Below, in pieces: positions 8,617 to 16,922 of a stretch of 33,468 nt of DNA (the stretch's first letter is position 1; each line of letters begins with the position of its first letter). The translations under genes and the position numbers were made by a program. The notes beneath the pieces are model-generated. The model did no database searches. It was not told the origin of the DNA and worked only from the letters and a program-made list of their open reading frames with translations. The stretch lies in contig JAOTUY010000034.1 in NCBI GenBank assembly GCA_029863625.1, positions 1-33,468 of the forward strand, in the 5' to 3' direction. The stretch is from Acidimicrobiia bacterium. Its GTDB lineage: Bacteria > Actinomycetota > Acidimicrobiia > Spongiisociales > UBA4744.

Positions 8617-9546
8617 TCAGGAGAGCAACACGACGTACATCGCCGCGTAGATACCCAGCAACACGATGCCCGTTTTCCAGTCGTGCCGTGGGACGACGGT
8701 CAACAGCAGGGTGACCGCCGCCAGCGCCGCCATCGCAAACAACGAGCCGGGCACTGCCAGATCCGAGTTGATGAGCGTCGGGGCGAAGATGGGGCCGATG
8801 CCGATGGAGAGGGTGGCGTCGACCAGAGAAGACCCAAAAATATCGCCGACGGCCAGGTCTCGTTCACCGCGCCGGAGGGCGGTCACGTCCACCATCAGCT
8901 CCGGCAGCGACGTGCCGATCGATGCAGCGAAGAACGTCATCAGGTATTCGGGGACCGAGAAAGTCTCCGCCAGATGCACGAAGGCCTGGACGGCGGCCGT
9001 CGCTCCCGCTCCGACGAGCGCCATGTACCCCAGCGCGGCGAGCGCATGGCGCGATTTCCTCCGGCTGGGAACGGTGATGGCCGGCTGAGCGGCAGGAGGA
9101 GCGTGGCGCCACACGATGATGGAAGAGACGACCCAGGCGACAACCAGGAGGGTCCCGTCGGCTCGCGACAAGAACCCGTCGCGGAGCAGGAACACACCGA
9201 CTCCGAGTGCGACCACGGTCAGCCCGCCGGTTGCCATGACCCTGGTGCGGCCTGCAGTGAACGCGCCGCCGAAGAAGGGGAGAAGCCCAAGAATGAGCGT
9301 CACCTGGGTGACCGTCGACCCAATCGAGTCGCCGACGTTGATGTCGCCGTGGCCGGTGACCGAGGCCACGATCGAATTGGCGATCTCCGGCAGGTCGGTT
9401 CCAATCGCCAGCAAGGTCACCCCGATGAGGAACGGAGGAACCCGCAGGCCGAAGGCGAGCGTCGAGGCATGGATCACGGCTCGACGGCTGGCGACGAGAG
9501 CGACCGCAAACCCGATGACCAGGACCGCCATCCAGGCAACCGTCAT
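8617..9546 (-). CDS. Calcium/sodium antiporter (CaCA family)
   Basis: A 309-residue, very hydrophobic protein of the Ca2+/cation antiporter family, YrbG-like and of the usual length. It holds two inverted alpha-repeats: AIGTDLPEIANSIV (residues 48-60, Glu54) and ASIGTSLPELMVDV (about 208-221, Glu216), each followed by the conserved GD-x-x-GS segment (VGDSIGST and VGDIFGSSLVD). The two glutamates are the expected ion ligands. The first repeat has Asp where Ser is usual in GTSLPE. A basic, hydrophilic linker (about 150-168, SRRKSRH) separates the halves. It would exchange Ca2+ for Na+ or H+ across the inner membrane. ATG 9546 has no clear SD. It is divergent from the radical SAM gene. A P2A Ca2+-type ATPase elsewhere in the window may share the calcium export task. 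Confidence 0.9.
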   Translation of the reverse strand: MTVAWMAVLVIGFAVALVASRRAVIHASTLAFGLRVPPFLIGVTLLAIGTDLPEIANSIVASVTGHGDINVGDSIGSTVTQVTLILGLLPFFGGAFTAGRTRVMATGGLTVVALGVGVFLLRDGFLSRADGTLLVVAWVVSSIIVWRHAPPAAQPAITVPSRRKSRHALAALGYMALVGAGATAAVQAFVHLAETFSVPEYLMTFFAASIGTSLPELMVDVTALRRGERDLAVGDIFGSSLVDATLSIGIGPIFAPTLINSDLAVPGSLFAMAALAAVTLLLTVVPRHDWKTGIVLLGIYAAMYVVLLS

Positions 9547-9694
9547 GACCGGAGGCTACCGGCATCCACGCTTCACGAGGTGACCGTCGGGCAGGCTCGG
9601 AGGTGCCGTTGTCCTCTAGGAGTAGTGTCCCGGGCCCCTAGATTGATGGTCTTCTCGTGACTTAGCGTGAGAGAGGGAAGGCAGGAGTCGCGCA

Positions 9695-9742
9695 ATGACG
9701 CGCAGATCGACACGCCACGCGTGGTTTCCCGGTGGCCGATGA
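9695..9742 (+). CDS. Possible 15-codon leader peptide
   Basis: ATG 9695 is preceded by AGGAG (9683-9687) at an ideal 7-base spacing and opens a 15-codon frame (MTRRSTRHAWFPGGR). Its TGA stop overlaps the ATG proposed for the radical SAM gene (ATGA, 9739-9742). The radical SAM gene itself has only a weak SD, so ribosomes finishing this frame could restart there. It may equally be chance, since the radical SAM frame also stays open upstream to GTG 9667. Confidence 0.3.
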   Translation: MTRRSTRHAWFPGGR

Positions 9743-11547
9743 GGAACCCGTTCCGGCGCGACCTTATCTTCTTGCATCCTCCGTCGATCTACGACTTTCG
9801 CGGCAAGGACGTGTTCCTGGGGCCGATTGCCGACGCCGTACCATCGACAGGCGAGTTTGAGATGTACCCGGTGGGACTGACCAGCATCGCCTCGTTCCTC
9901 GAGAAGAACCACTACAACGTGCAGATCGTCAACCTCGCTCACCGGATGATGCAGCGTTCAAGGTTCGATGTGGAGCGCTACATCTCTCGCCAGGAAGCGA
10001 CGGTGTTCGGGATCGACCTGCACTGGCTTCCCCATGCTCAGGGTGCCCTGGCCATCGCCGAATTGGTCAAGCGGTTGCATCCCAAGAGCCTTGTGCTCTT
10101 TGGGGGTCTTTCGGCCTCCTACTACCACGACGAGCTGATCAACTATCCGTTCGTAGATTTCGTAATCCGGGGCGATTCGACCGAGGAGCCCGTTCGGCAA
10201 CTGCTGCAGGCCCTCCGCGAGGGGTCCGGTCTGTCAGCCGTCGAGAACCTGACCTGGAAAGCAGCGGACGGATCGGCCGTGGTCAACCCCCTGACCTTCA
10301 TCCCGACAGATCTCGACTACGTCGACGTACCCGACTACCGGTATGCGATGCGATCGGTGTTCAAGTACGGCAATCTCTCCAACCTGATTCCCTACATCGA
10401 ATGGATGCGCTATCCGCTCACCATGATTCTCAATAGCCGCGGCTGTACCCAGGATTGCTCCGTTTGCGGCGGATCTGCCTCGGCCTACCGGCGAATCGGC
10501 CTCCGTTCCCGACCCGCCTACCGATCGCCGGAGAAGCTGGCGGCCGACGTGAAAACGATCACGAGTTTCTCGCGCGCGCCGATCTTCATGGTGCACGATC
10601 CCCGCATCGGGGGTATGACCCGATGCAGGGAGATCTTCGCCAAGCTGCAAGCGCTCGATCTGCCGAACGAATTGATTCTCGAGCTGTTCTTCCCCGCCAA
10701 CGGTGAGTTCTTCACAATGGTTGAGAACAGCGTTCGCTGGAGCCTCGAGATGACCATCGAATCACACGACGAAGAACTGAGGCGCATCAACGGGAAGTTC
10801 CCCTTCTCCAACGAGCAGCTCGAATCAACCATTGCCGGCGCTCTGGCACACGGATGCCGCAAGCTCGATCTCTTCTTCATGGTCGGGATCCCGCATCAGA
10901 CGTACGGTCAGGCCTTGGCGTCCGTCGATTACTACCGTCATCTTTTGGAACGGTTCGGGGAGGGTGGCAAGCTCCATGCGTACGTGTCACCTCTCAGCCC
11001 ATTCCTCGATCCCGGGAGCCGGGCGTTTGAGGACTCGTCATTCGGATACCAGGTTCGCTATCGGACCCTCGAGGAACACCGGCAGGCCCTGACCCAGCTT
11101 TCGTGGAAGGACATGTTGTCTTTCGAGACCGACGAGATGAGCCGGGAGGAGATCGCCCGGGCCAGCTATCTCGTGGCCGGCGAACTCAACGAGTTGAAAT
11201 ACAAACATGGGCTCATCGACGTCGCCACGTATTCGGCGGTGTCGCATAGTCTCGCCGCCGCCGAGGCAGTGCTCGGTGAAATCGACCGAACCGCCTCGCT
11301 ACCTGTCGACAAGCGCGCCGCCGCCCTGACCATGATCCGCAGACAGATTCAAACCGCCAACGGTGCTGCCCTGTGCGGGGTGGACGAGCTCAAGTGGCCC
11401 CTATCACAGCGGTTCCACGTCGGTAGCACCCTGGCCCGGGGGCTGGCCGGCGGTTTGTTGCGAGAGTTCCGTTACACCGCGGCTCGGGTGGCGGGGAGCT
11501 ACGACGTGGCACCGTTCGAGGGGCGGAGGGCAGAAGCTAGTTCCTAG
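9739..11547 (+). CDS. B12-binding domain radical SAM protein
   Basis: A 602-residue protein. The N-terminal part (about 10-180) has the pattern of a cobalamin-binding domain upstream of radical SAM cores (LHPPSIYDF, YPVGLTSIASFLE, LVLFGGLSASYY). The radical SAM core carries CTQDCSVC (Cys236, Cys240, Cys243), which binds the 4Fe-4S cluster that cleaves S-adenosylmethionine. A C-terminal region rich in charged helices (about 440-600) follows. The general organisation resembles the uncharacterised Ta0216-like B12/radical SAM group; that assignment is from memory and uncertain. The substrate is unknown and neighbours give no clue: a divergent antiporter, then heptanucleotide repeats and a convergent gene. 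ATG 9739 is chosen for its overlap with the leader frame; GTG 9667 and GTG 9721 are alternatives. Its last codons run into a tandem repeat, so the extreme C-terminus may be recently altered. Confidence 0.85.
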   Translation: MRNPFRRDLIFLHPPSIYDFRGKDVFLGPIADAVPSTGEFEMYPVGLTSIASFLEKNHYNVQIVNLAHRMMQRSRFDVERYISRQEATVFGIDLHWLPHAQGALAIAELVKRLHPKSLVLFGGLSASYYHDELINYPFVDFVIRGDSTEEPVRQLLQALREGSGLSAVENLTWKAADGSAVVNPLTFIPTDLDYVDVPDYRYAMRSVFKYGNLSNLIPYIEWMRYPLTMILNSRGCTQDCSVCGGSASAYRRIGLRSRPAYRSPEKLAADVKTITSFSRAPIFMVHDPRIGGMTRCREIFAKLQALDLPNELILELFFPANGEFFTMVENSVRWSLEMTIESHDEELRRINGKFPFSNEQLESTIAGALAHGCRKLDLFFMVGIPHQTYGQALASVDYYRHLLERFGEGGKLHAYVSPLSPFLDPGSRAFEDSSFGYQVRYRTLEEHRQALTQLSWKDMLSFETDEMSREEIARASYLVAGELNELKYKHGLIDVATYSAVSHSLAAAEAVLGEIDRTASLPVDKRAAALTMIRRQIQTANGAALCGVDELKWPLSQRFHVGSTLARGLAGGLLREFRYTAARVAGSYDVAPFEGRRAEASS

Positions 11548-11580
11548 TTTCCAGTTCCCAGTTCCCAGTTCCCAGTTCGG
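11539..11580. repeat. Heptanucleotide tandem array, unit AGTTCCC
   Basis: Six 7-base units (AGTTCCT, AGTTTCC, then three exact AGTTCCC and a final AGTTCGG). The first units overlap the stop codon of the radical SAM gene. The array faces a second, oppositely oriented array 17 bases away and could fold back on it. Confidence 0.9.
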
Positions 11581-11597
11581 CAGAATGGTATGTCTTC

Positions 11598-11632
11598 ACT
11601 GGCTACTGGCTACTGGCTACTGGCTACTGGCT
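11598..11632. repeat. Heptanucleotide tandem array, unit ACTGGCT
   Basis: Five exact copies of ACTGGCT. Its reverse complement reads as repeated AGTAGCC, which matches the neighbouring AGTTCCC array at 5 of 7 positions. The two arrays together form a long imperfect hairpin that ends 5 bases before the stop of the convergent dihydroorotate-dehydrogenase-like gene. It may act as a bidirectional terminator or simply be a simple-sequence hot spot. Confidence 0.9.
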
Positions 11633-11637
11633 ACTCC

Positions 11638-12648
11638 CTACACAAACGGGCCGGCGTAGGTGACCAGGGTCTTCATGTAATTGGCGCGTTCGAATGCACC
11701 GGGATCGGGCGACGATGCCTGGCTCAGGCTTCCCTTCAACTGCTCGATCGACTCGTAGTCGTTTTCGTGCAGCCACCGTTCGACACCGGTGACAACGGAA
11801 CGCAGATGATCCGGCCCGTTTTTCAAGAGGGCCGACGCCATCATCGTCACATCCGCTCCGGCCAGGATGAGTTTGATCACGTCTTCGGATGTATGGACTC
11901 CGGTGGTCACGGCCAGAGAAGCCTTGATACGTCCGTGCAGGATGGCCGTCCAACGGAGCGGCAGGCGCAACTCGGTCGACGTGCTGAGTTGCAGGTCGGT
12001 TCGGACCTTGAGGTCTTCGATGTCGATGTCGGGCTGATAGAAGCGGTTGAAGATCACCAGCGCATCGGCTCCCGATTCGACCAGTCGACGGGCGATGTGA
12101 GGTATGGAGCTGAAGAACGGTCCGATCTTCACGGCCAGGGGTATGGACAGTGATTGCTTCACCGACATGACCAGATCCAGGTACTGCTGCTCAACCTGCG
12201 CCGTCGACACTTTTGGGTCGGTCGGGATGAAGTAGATGTTCAGTTCGAGGGCGTCCGCCCCTGCTTCTTCGATCAGCCTTCCGTACTTGATCCAGCCGCC
12301 TTTCGAGGTTCCGTTGATGCTTCCGATCACGGGAATCGAGAGGGAATTCTTGGCCCGACTCACGAGGTCCAGGTACGTGCCCGGCCCGGTGGCATAGTCG
12401 GCCAGCTCGGGAAAATACCCGAAGGTCGCTTCTCCGAAACTCTCCGAGCCGAAATCCATCAACCGGACAAGCTCCATTTCCTCGTGTTCGATTTGCTCTT
12501 CGAACAAAGACGGGAGGACCACGGCCGGGGCCCCGGCGTCTTCGAGCCGCCTGAGCGTGTTGAGGTCGCCCGTCAGGGGTGAGGCGGACGGCATGACCGG
12601 GTGGGCCAGTTCCAAGCCCATATATGTGGTGCGTAGGTCCACGCTCAT
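11638..12648 (-). CDS. Dihydroorotate dehydrogenase-like flavoprotein (PFOR partner)
   Basis: A 336-residue TIM-barrel protein of the dihydroorotate dehydrogenase-like family. The N-terminus (LRTTYMGLELAHPVMPSASPLTG) and the barrel strands with AVKIGPFF and VTTGVHTSED resemble the flavin-binding barrel. The catalytic region usually reading N-x-SCPN is replaced by NIYFIPTDP, so the base needed for dihydroorotate oxidation is absent and a role in pyrimidine synthesis is unlikely. The ATG overlaps the PFOR stop by 4 bases (ATGA), so it is translated with PFOR. As I recall, this protein often sits beside pyruvate:ferredoxin oxidoreductase in other bacteria. A flavin-based electron-transfer or accessory role with PFOR is an inference. 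It ends at the heptanucleotide hairpin. Confidence 0.85.
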   Translation of the reverse strand: MSVDLRTTYMGLELAHPVMPSASPLTGDLNTLRRLEDAGAPAVVLPSLFEEQIEHEEMELVRLMDFGSESFGEATFGYFPELADYATGPGTYLDLVSRAKNSLSIPVIGSINGTSKGGWIKYGRLIEEAGADALELNIYFIPTDPKVSTAQVEQQYLDLVMSVKQSLSIPLAVKIGPFFSSIPHIARRLVESGADALVIFNRFYQPDIDIEDLKVRTDLQLSTSTELRLPLRWTAILHGRIKASLAVTTGVHTSEDVIKLILAGADVTMMASALLKNGPDHLRSVVTGVERWLHENDYESIEQLKGSLSQASSPDPGAFERANYMKTLVTYAGPFV

Positions 12649-15600
12649 CCCTCCACCTCTTCATCCGACAGATCGCCCGGCACGTTCCGTTCTATGTCCG
12701 CCAGCTGTTCGTAGAGGCTCCACCGCTCGTCGATGTCGTCTTGAGCCAGTCGGAACAACCTTTCGGCTTCTTCCGGCTGCGATCGGGCCAGCATGGCGAA
12801 ACGGGCTTCTTGCCAGGCGAACTCCTTGAAGCGAATCGACGGCTTCTTGCTGTCCAGGTGGAACGGGTGGTGGTCCTCCAGGCGCGGGTCGTACCGGAAC
12901 AGCGGCCAGTATCCGCTGTCTACCGCTTCCTTCTGGTGGGACATGCCCTTCTCCATGTCGATCCCGTGGGCGATGCACTGGCTGTAGGCGATGATGAGCG
13001 ACGGACCGTTGAACGACTCCGCTTCCGAGAACGCTTTCACAACCTGGATGTTGTTGGCTCCCAGAGCCACTTGAGCGACGTAAACGTTGCCGTAGGCCAT
13101 GGCGATCTGGCCGAGGTCCTTCTTGGCGGTCTGCTTGCCGCCGGCGGCAAACTTGGCTACGGCCCCCCGCGGGGTTGCTTTGGAAGCCTGGCCACCCGTG
13201 TTCGAGTAGACCTCGGTGTCCAGCACGAGAATGTTGATGTCCCGACCGCTGGCCATCACATGGTCAAGGCCACCGAATCCGATGTCATACGCCCAGCCGT
13301 CACCTCCGACGATCCATACGCTCTTCCTGACCAGCGAATCGGCCAAGGTCGCCAGGTTGCGGGCATCGTCGCGTTCGATCCGTTCCAGCCGTTCTTTGAG
13401 TTGCACAACTCTGGCCCGCTGGGCCGCGATACCTGCCTCGTCGCTCTGGTCGGCGGAGAGAAGGCTCTCTCCCAATCCTTCCCCGATCTCGGGAACCAGG
13501 GCGGCCACCAGTGAGCGGGCCTGGGATGTTTCGGCTTCCAGGGCGAGTCGCATCCCGAGACCGAATTCGGCGTTGTCTTCGAAGAGAGAATTGGCCCAGG
13601 CCGGCCCGCGACCTTCCGAATTGGTGGTGTACGGCGTCGTCGGCAGGTTACCTCCGTAGATGGATGAGCACCCCGTTGCGTTGGCGATGATCGTCCGGTC
13701 GCCGAACATCTGGGTCATCAGCTTGATGTAGGGAGTTTCCCCGCACCCGGCGCAGGCGCCCGAGAATTCGAACAGAGGCTCCAGCATCTGTGACCCCTTG
13801 ACCGTGTTCGGGTTCACCTCGGTGCGATCCATCTCCGGGATCTCCAGGAAGAATTCGAAGTTCTTCCTCTCCCGGGCAACGTGTTCGAGGAGCGGGCGCA
13901 TGTTGATCGATTTGTGGCGGACGATCTCCTTGCTTTTGGCTGGACACACGTCGACACACACGCCGCATCCGGTGCAGTCTTCCGGGGCGACCTGAATGGT
14001 CATCTTCTTGCCGGGGAGATCACGACCCCGCCAGTCCTTGGATGGGAACCGGGCCGGGGCGGTCTCCAACGCTTCCGGGTCGTAGACCTTCATACGGATG
14101 GCGGCGTGCGGGCATACCATCGCGCATTTAGCACAGTCAATGCAGATCTCAGGATCCCAAATCGGAATCTCGTCGCCGATGGAACGCTTCTCCCACCTGG
14201 TCGTACCGGTCGGGAAGGTACCGTCGACCGGCAGCGCGCTCACGGGGAGAAGATCGCCCTTGCCTTCCATCATCAGGGCCGTTACTCGCTGGACGAAGTC
14301 CGGGGCGTAGTCGGGAATGAGTTTGTGGCCGTTGGTTTTTGCCGTGACCGCGGCAGGTACCTCGACCCGGTGCAAGGCAGCGAGGGCGCCGTCGACGGCC
14401 GCGTAATTCCGCTCCAGGACGGTATCCCCGAACTTGCCGTAGCTCTTCGCAATGGCTTTCTTGATTTCCTCGATGGCTTCGTCGCGAGGCAGGATTCCGG
14501 ACAGTGCAAAGAAGCACGTCTGTAGGACGGTGTTGATCCGGCCGGCCAGGCCGGCTTCGCCGGCCACCTTGCCCCCATCAACGACATAGAACTCGAGGTC
14601 CTTGTTGATGATCTGCTGTTGGGCGTCGGCCGTGAGGTGATTCCAGACCTCGTCTGACCCGTAGTGGCTGTTCAGCAGGAAGGTGGCACCCGGTTCGGCT
14701 ACCCCCAGCACGTCCATTTTCTCGAGGAAGTTGAATTGGTGGCAGGCAACGAAGTTGGCGTTCTTGATCTCGTAGGTTGAGTGGATCGGTTGTTTGCTGA
14801 ACCGGAGGTGGGAGACCGTCGTAGCACCGGACTTCTTCGAGTCGTAGACGAAGTGGCCCTGCGCATAGAGCGGCGTGTTTTCTCCGATGATCTTTACGGA
14901 GTTCTTGTTGGCGCCGACCGTTCCGTCTGCCCCCAGGCCGAAGAACACCGCCCGGGTGCCACCCTCGGCCTCGGTTGAGAATTCCTCGTCGTACGAGAGG
15001 CTGGTGTGAGTCACATCGTCAACGATGCCGATCGTGAAGTGATTCTTCGGCTCCGGTTTCTCGAGCTCGGCGAATATTCCGGCCACCATGGACGGTGTGA
15101 ACTCCTTCGATGAGAGGCCATAACGTCCGCCGATGACCGTGGGGAATGACTCCCAAGCAGTCCGGCCGGCCACCTGTTCCTCGGCGATCGCCGTGATGAC
15201 GTCCTGATAGAGAGGTTCCCCGGGGGCGCCTGGTTCTTTGGTTCGGTCGAGTACCGCGATCGACTTGGTGGTTGCGGGAAGGGTTCCGATCAGCGCCGAC
15301 GTGGCGAAGGGTCGATACAGGCGAACCTTGACCACTCCAACTTTTTCGCCGTTGCGATTGAGCGCCTCGACTGTCTCTTCGACGGCCCCGACTCCGGATC
15401 CCATCAACACGATGACTCGTTCGGCGTCGGGTGCTCCGACGTACTCGAAGAGCCGGTAGTTTCGACCCGTCAACTGCCCGAACTTGTCCATCGTTCCCTG
15501 GACGATGTCCGGGACGGCGTTGTAGTAGCTGTTGGCCGCTTCGCGCGCCTGGAAGAAGACGTCTGGGTTCTGGGCGGTCCCGCGCACGGCGGGCTGATCG

Positions 15601-16229
15601 GGGCTGAGCCGGCGGGAGCGAAACTCTCTGACTAACTCGTCACTGATGAGGGCGCGAATCGTCTCATCTGACAACAGCTCGATCTTGTTGACCTCGTGCG
15701 ACGTTCGGAATCCATCGAAGAAATGCATGAAGGGGATCCGCGACTCCAGGGTGGCCGCATGGGCGATGAGGGCGAGGTCGTGGGCCTCCTGGACGGACGA
15801 TGAGGCCAGTATTGCAAAACCTGTGGAGCGGGCGGCCATCACGTCGCTGTGATCCCCGAAGATGGACAACGCGTGCGTGGCAACCGTGCGGGCCGCGATA
15901 TGGATGACGGCCGGGAGCAGCTCTCCGGCGATCTTGAACATATTGGGAATCATCAACAGGAGTCCCTGCGAGGCGGTGAACGTCGTGGTGAGGGCGCCGG
16001 CTTGCAGCGAGCCGTGCACGGCACCTGCCGCGCCGGCTTCGCTCTGCATCTCGATCACCTCGGGGACTTCCCCCCACAGGTTCTTCCGTCCGGTTGCAGA
16101 CCAGACGTCGGCCAGTTCGCCCATCGGCGAGGCAGGCGTGATCGGGTAGATGGCGATGACATCGTTGGTCTTATGCGCCACGTAGGCGGCGGCTTCGTTG
16201 CCGTCGATCGTGGCTACCTTATTTTCCAC
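12645..16229 (-). CDS. nifJ: Pyruvate:ferredoxin (flavodoxin) oxidoreductase
   Basis: A 1194-residue single-chain PFOR, full length. It oxidises pyruvate with CoA to acetyl-CoA and CO2, passing electrons to ferredoxin or flavodoxin in the cytosol. The N-terminal pyruvate-binding domain carries YPITPASPMGE. Two ferredoxin-type cluster motifs are intact (Cys696/699/702/706 and Cys752/755/758/762). The proximal cluster cysteines are Cys826, Cys829, Cys854 and Cys1085. The thiamine diphosphate domain shows GDGWAYDIG and YSNTGGQ. GTG 16229 is fixed by AGGAGG at 16237-16242, 7 bases upstream; the open frame further upstream is not conserved. A hairpin separates it from the DsrE2 gene, so it probably has its own promoter in 16230-16341. 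PFOR is oxygen-sensitive in many species, suggesting microaerobic or anaerobic phases. All catalytic elements look intact. Confidence 0.96.
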   Translation of the reverse strand: MENKVATIDGNEAAAYVAHKTNDVIAIYPITPASPMGELADVWSATGRKNLWGEVPEVIEMQSEAGAAGAVHGSLQAGALTTTFTASQGLLLMIPNMFKIAGELLPAVIHIAARTVATHALSIFGDHSDVMAARSTGFAILASSSVQEAHDLALIAHAATLESRIPFMHFFDGFRTSHEVNKIELLSDETIRALISDELVREFRSRRLSPDQPAVRGTAQNPDVFFQAREAANSYYNAVPDIVQGTMDKFGQLTGRNYRLFEYVGAPDAERVIVLMGSGVGAVEETVEALNRNGEKVGVVKVRLYRPFATSALIGTLPATTKSIAVLDRTKEPGAPGEPLYQDVITAIAEEQVAGRTAWESFPTVIGGRYGLSSKEFTPSMVAGIFAELEKPEPKNHFTIGIVDDVTHTSLSYDEEFSTEAEGGTRAVFFGLGADGTVGANKNSVKIIGENTPLYAQGHFVYDSKKSGATTVSHLRFSKQPIHSTYEIKNANFVACHQFNFLEKMDVLGVAEPGATFLLNSHYGSDEVWNHLTADAQQQIINKDLEFYVVDGGKVAGEAGLAGRINTVLQTCFFALSGILPRDEAIEEIKKAIAKSYGKFGDTVLERNYAAVDGALAALHRVEVPAAVTAKTNGHKLIPDYAPDFVQRVTALMMEGKGDLLPVSALPVDGTFPTGTTRWEKRSIGDEIPIWDPEICIDCAKCAMVCPHAAIRMKVYDPEALETAPARFPSKDWRGRDLPGKKMTIQVAPEDCTGCGVCVDVCPAKSKEIVRHKSINMRPLLEHVARERKNFEFFLEIPEMDRTEVNPNTVKGSQMLEPLFEFSGACAGCGETPYIKLMTQMFGDRTIIANATGCSSIYGGNLPTTPYTTNSEGRGPAWANSLFEDNAEFGLGMRLALEAETSQARSLVAALVPEIGEGLGESLLSADQSDEAGIAAQRARVVQLKERLERIERDDARNLATLADSLVRKSVWIVGGDGWAYDIGFGGLDHVMASGRDINILVLDTEVYSNTGGQASKATPRGAVAKFAAGGKQTAKKDLGQIAMAYGNVYVAQVALGANNIQVVKAFSEAESFNGPSLIIAYSQCIAHGIDMEKGMSHQKEAVDSGYWPLFRYDPRLEDHHPFHLDSKKPSIRFKEFAWQEARFAMLARSQPEEAERLFRLAQDDIDERWSLYEQLADIERNVPGDLSDEEVEG

Positions 16230-16341
16230 GTTTGTGCCTCCTCGAGGGTCAGGCCGACCACCATCCTGGCGCGGCCCACGTGACAAGGTTAGGGCAGGAA
16301 GTCACCACCCTCTGCGCGTTCGTCCCGTCCGACACGATCAA

Positions 16342-16365
16342 CCCGCCGGCCGGGCTGCCGACGGG
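16342..16365 (-). terminator. Hairpin between DsrE2-like gene and PFOR
   Basis: Read on the minus strand, CCCGTCGGC pairs with GCCGGCGGG (9 bases, one wobble) around a 6-base loop, followed by TTGATCGTGT. It starts 14 bases after the DsrE2-like stop. It is a likely intrinsic or attenuating terminator that splits the sulfur-relay genes from the PFOR pair. Confidence 0.5.
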
Positions 16366-16379
16366 TCGATGCGTTTCTT

Positions 16380-16898
16380 CTAGATGAAGATGATCTGGCC
16401 GCCCTCAGAGAGCTCCATGAAGTCGTTGGCGCTGATGATGTCTTCGACGCCGTCCCACAGGTCGTCCTTGGTGAGACCCATGGTGTTCTCCATCATGTCG
16501 AACGTCAGCCGGCAGGCCCAGAACTTGGCGCCGGAGTCGTGCACCATCTGCATGAACTCCCGGTTCGGTGGCACCCCGAGTTTCTCCATCTCCTTGTTCA
16601 TCATGGCAGACGCGAAGGCCGTCATCCCCGGCAGACCGGCCAGCATGTTGGACATCCCGATCTCCGTTCCGGGAACCTTCATCGAGGGATTGGCGACCGG
16701 CGAGATCTTCAGCTTGTCCATCCGCTTATCGATGATGGCGTCGAATCCCCAGAACGTGAAGAACACATGGAGCTCGATACCTTCGCTCGTTGCGGCGTTG
16801 CCGAGCACCATGGCGGCGGTTGCCCACTCCATTGTTCCCTTGGAGACAATGATGCAGAGCTTTCGGTCGGTTGTTTCATCGTCAAACTTCGGAGGCAA
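16380..16898 (-). CDS. DsrE/DsrF-like (DsrE2) sulfur-transfer protein
   Basis: A 172-residue protein of the DsrE/F/DrsH-like superfamily. It begins with the family strand KLCIIVSKGTMEWA, continues with LHVFFTFWGFDAI, and carries a conserved cysteine, Cys129, in FWACRLTFDMM, the position that bears persulfide in DsrE2-type carriers. The methionine-rich stretch at about 83-104 (GMSNMLAG...SAMMNKEM) may lie on a membrane surface. The start is TTG 16898, supported by AGGAG at 16906-16910 with 7-base spacing. It directly follows the DsrC-like gene (24-base gap) and precedes a terminator-like hairpin. With SQR and the DsrC-like protein it probably passes sulfane sulfur between carriers; the final acceptor is not visible here. 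Confidence 0.85.
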   Translation of the reverse strand: MPPKFDDETTDRKLCIIVSKGTMEWATAAMVLGNAATSEGIELHVFFTFWGFDAIIDKRMDKLKISPVANPSMKVPGTEIGMSNMLAGLPGMTAFASAMMNKEMEKLGVPPNREFMQMVHDSGAKFWACRLTFDMMENTMGLTKDDLWDGVEDIISANDFMELSEGGQIIFI

Positions 16899-16905
16899 GT
16901 GATTG

Positions 16906-16910
16906 CTCCT
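16906..16910 (-). promoter_or_regulatory. Ribosome binding site fixing the TTG start of the DsrE2-like gene
   Basis: AGGAG on the minus strand lies 7 bases before TTG 16898. No ATG or GTG in frame nearby would keep the conserved first strand, so this site decides a rare start. The same AAAGGAG pattern precedes the DsrC-like gene. Confidence 0.7.
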
Positions 16911-16922
16911 TTCTCGTGATTC

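Noticed and set aside
11539..11632. CRISPR array
   Set aside because: Units are 7 bases long and contiguous with no spacers, and no cas genes are present.
13881..14525. Long plus-strand frame opposite PFOR (also 12624-13514 and 15849-16283)
   Set aside because: Antisense shadows of PFOR; no recognisable motif or ribosome binding site.
16230..16286. N-terminal extension of PFOR upstream of GTG 16229
   Set aside because: AGGAGG lies inside this stretch at ideal spacing for 16229, and the extension is Arg/Gly-rich and not conserved.
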